This document shows, one piece after another, positions 4,450 through 5,580 of a DNA stretch of 5,580 nucleotides (positions within the stretch are counted from its first letter, which is position 1; every line of letters starts with the position of its first letter). The stretch lies in assembly GCA_030612905.1 (NCBI GenBank), contig JAUWNA010000151.1, positions 1 to 5,580 of the forward strand. The letters run 5' to 3'. The notes under the pieces are model-generated. The model made no database searches. It was given only the letters and a program-made list of their open reading frames with translations, and had not been told where the DNA came from. Both the position numbers and the translations under genes were made by a program. Source of the stretch: Promethearchaeota archaeon. GTDB lineage: Archaea > Asgardarchaeota > Lokiarchaeia > Sigyniarchaeales > SOKP01.

Positions 4450-5580
4450 ATGGTTAATAGTTTTTTTATTTTTAATATATTCTTTTTTATAATAAATCTA
4501 TTTTATTATTTTTATAAGAAGAGGGGATATTCTTTATTAAAATTAAGATATCTTATATTTACGCTTTTTATAGCTACAATCTATTTTCTGTTAATTGATT
4601 TACCTATATTTTTGATAAAAGACTCAGATTACATATTAGAAAATTTCAATAATTATATCGGAGATATTTTTATTTTCAACATGTCTGTAATTTTTCTTTG
4701 TTGTTCTGTTATCTTATATCTATTAAATTGTTTAAAAGTAGATAAAATAAGCATGGATTTAGAAGAGCCTTCATATCAAACTTCAAAAGGTGGTTCTATT
4801 AAAATAGGAAAAGTCTTAAGGGGAAATTCAAAAAAATATGATTTTTCCCTTTCATTAAAGGATCTTGAGAAACATATGTTTGTTTGCGGATCAACGGGCA
4901 CAGGAAAAAGTAATTTTCTACAAAATTTTCTAATAAATTTTACAAAGCAATATAAAAAGCCTTTTTTTTTAGTAGAATTTAAGGGAGAATATCATTTCTT
5001 GCAAGACAAACTAAAGGACTTATTAATTCTATGGCCAGGAGAAAATTTTTCGATTAATATCTTCGACCCATTAGGTGCAAACCCTATTATCCACGCCGAG
5101 AGAATATTTGATATATTAAAAAGTGGACAGTTTTTAAATGAGAGTGCAGAGTATTCCCCTCAAATGGAAAAAGTATTAATTGAAATATTAACAAAAATCT
5201 GTGAAAATAAGAGTCTTCAGAGTTGGGAAGGTTTTGAAATTTGTTCTAAAAAATATCTTAATGTTAATCAGAATAAAATTCCCATGTTAAAACAAACACT
5301 TGTCAGTCTACAAAATAGAATCAGGAGATTTTCTATAGGTCCAATCAAAGCTGTATTTGAATCAAATTCTAAAATACCGATATCAGAACTTTTTAATAAA
5401 AATGTTATTTTGGATTTGAGTTCAATAATTCGTCTTGGTGGAGAAAAAGAAGATGCTCTTTTTTTTCTAAATATGGTTCTAAAGTATATGTGGGATAAAA
5501 ATTTAACCAAGGGTGCCTTTAATTATCAAGGAATAAATCATATCACTATCATCGAAGATGCTCAATATTTTGCCCCTCAA
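4450..5580 (+). CDS. Membrane-anchored HerA/VirD4-like ATPase, 3' end cut by window
   Basis: The first 377 codons are visible and the frame is open to the window edge. Three hydrophobic segments (about 4-22, 34-56 and 73-93) precede a cytoplasmic ATPase. The basic KKRGYSLLKLR between segments 1 and 2 and the acidic loop 57-72 predict N-terminus outside and ATPase inside. The ATPase has Walker A GSTGTGKSN (147-155), a FKGEY segment (177-181) resembling the D-x-GEY of HerA/DUF87 proteins, FDPLGANP (205-212), a strand ILDLSS (320-325), and a Walker B-like ITIIEDAQYFAP (365-376). Relatives include HerA, VirB4/VirD4 coupling ATPases, and CedB of the crenarchaeal DNA-import system. These pump DNA or supply energy to a membrane channel. 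The exact role is open: DNA transfer, secretion and pilus-type functions all fit. The ATG at 4450 is the first start after an in-frame TAA (4432-4434), and no Shine-Dalgarno site is visible. The neighbouring partner genes, if any, lie to the right. Confidence 0.85.
   Translation, partial: MVNSFFIFNIFFFIINLFYYFYKKRGYSLLKLRYLIFTLFIATIYFLLIDLPIFLIKDSDYILENFNNYIGDIFIFNMSVIFLCCSVILYLLNCLKVDKISMDLEEPSYQTSKGGSIKIGKVLRGNSKKYDFSLSLKDLEKHMFVCGSTGTGKSNFLQNFLINFTKQYKKPFFLVEFKGEYHFLQDKLKDLLILWPGENFSINIFDPLGANPIIHAERIFDILKSGQFLNESAEYSPQMEKVLIEILTKICENKSLQSWEGFEICSKKYLNVNQNKIPMLKQTLVSLQNRIRRFSIGPIKAVFESNSKIPISELFNKNVILDLSSIIRLGGEKEDALFFLNMVLKYMWDKNLTKGAFNYQGINHITIIEDAQYFAPQ

Noticed and set aside
5268..5510. 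Minus-strand open frame inside the ATPase gene
   Set aside because: It is a shadow of the ATPase frame, which carries the Walker motifs.
1..5580. CRISPR array, insertion sequence or toxin-antitoxin pair
   Set aside because: No regularly spaced repeats, transposase-like frame, terminal repeats or small gene pairs are visible.

Overview
The window is archaeal. It has tRNA genes interrupted by short introns with bulge-helix-bulge type folds, a group II chaperonin (thermosome), Tsr3, a HerA/DUF87-type membrane ATPase, TATA-box-like promoters and very A+T-rich spacers. The protein with two roadblock/LC7-like domains makes an Asgard (Promethearchaeota) archaeon the favoured source. That lineage call is an inference (about 0.6), because roadblock proteins also occur in other archaea.

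Layout. Positions 1-145 are A+T-rich flank with nothing I can assign. Positions 146-724 hold a minus-strand tRNA cluster: tRNA-Leu(TAG) without an intron, then tRNA-Glu(TTC) with one D-loop intron, then tRNA-Asn(GTT), which is readable only if three introns are removed (D-loop, anticodon loop, 3' side of the T-stem). Positions 924-2376 are a plus-strand two-gene operon whose reading frames overlap by 8 bases: a tandem roadblock/LC7 protein, then the ribosomal RNA modification enzyme Tsr3. Convergent to it, on the minus strand at 2420-4024, is a complete 534-residue thermosome subunit with its own TATA box and Shine-Dalgarno-like site. A 425-base A+T-rich intergenic region (4025-4449) separates it from a divergent plus-strand gene starting at 4450. 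That gene encodes a membrane-anchored HerA/VirD4-like ATPase and runs off the right edge, with 377 codons visible.

The genes mostly serve translation and protein quality control (tRNAs, Tsr3, chaperonin), plus one likely small-GTPase partner (roadblock protein) and one likely membrane-bound DNA- or protein-handling motor. The most unusual content is in the tRNA cluster: a triply interrupted tRNA-Asn, and D-loop introns in tRNA-Glu and tRNA-Asn whose cores are nearly alignable, as if one was copied into the other. I see no CRISPR array, insertion sequence or defence locus.
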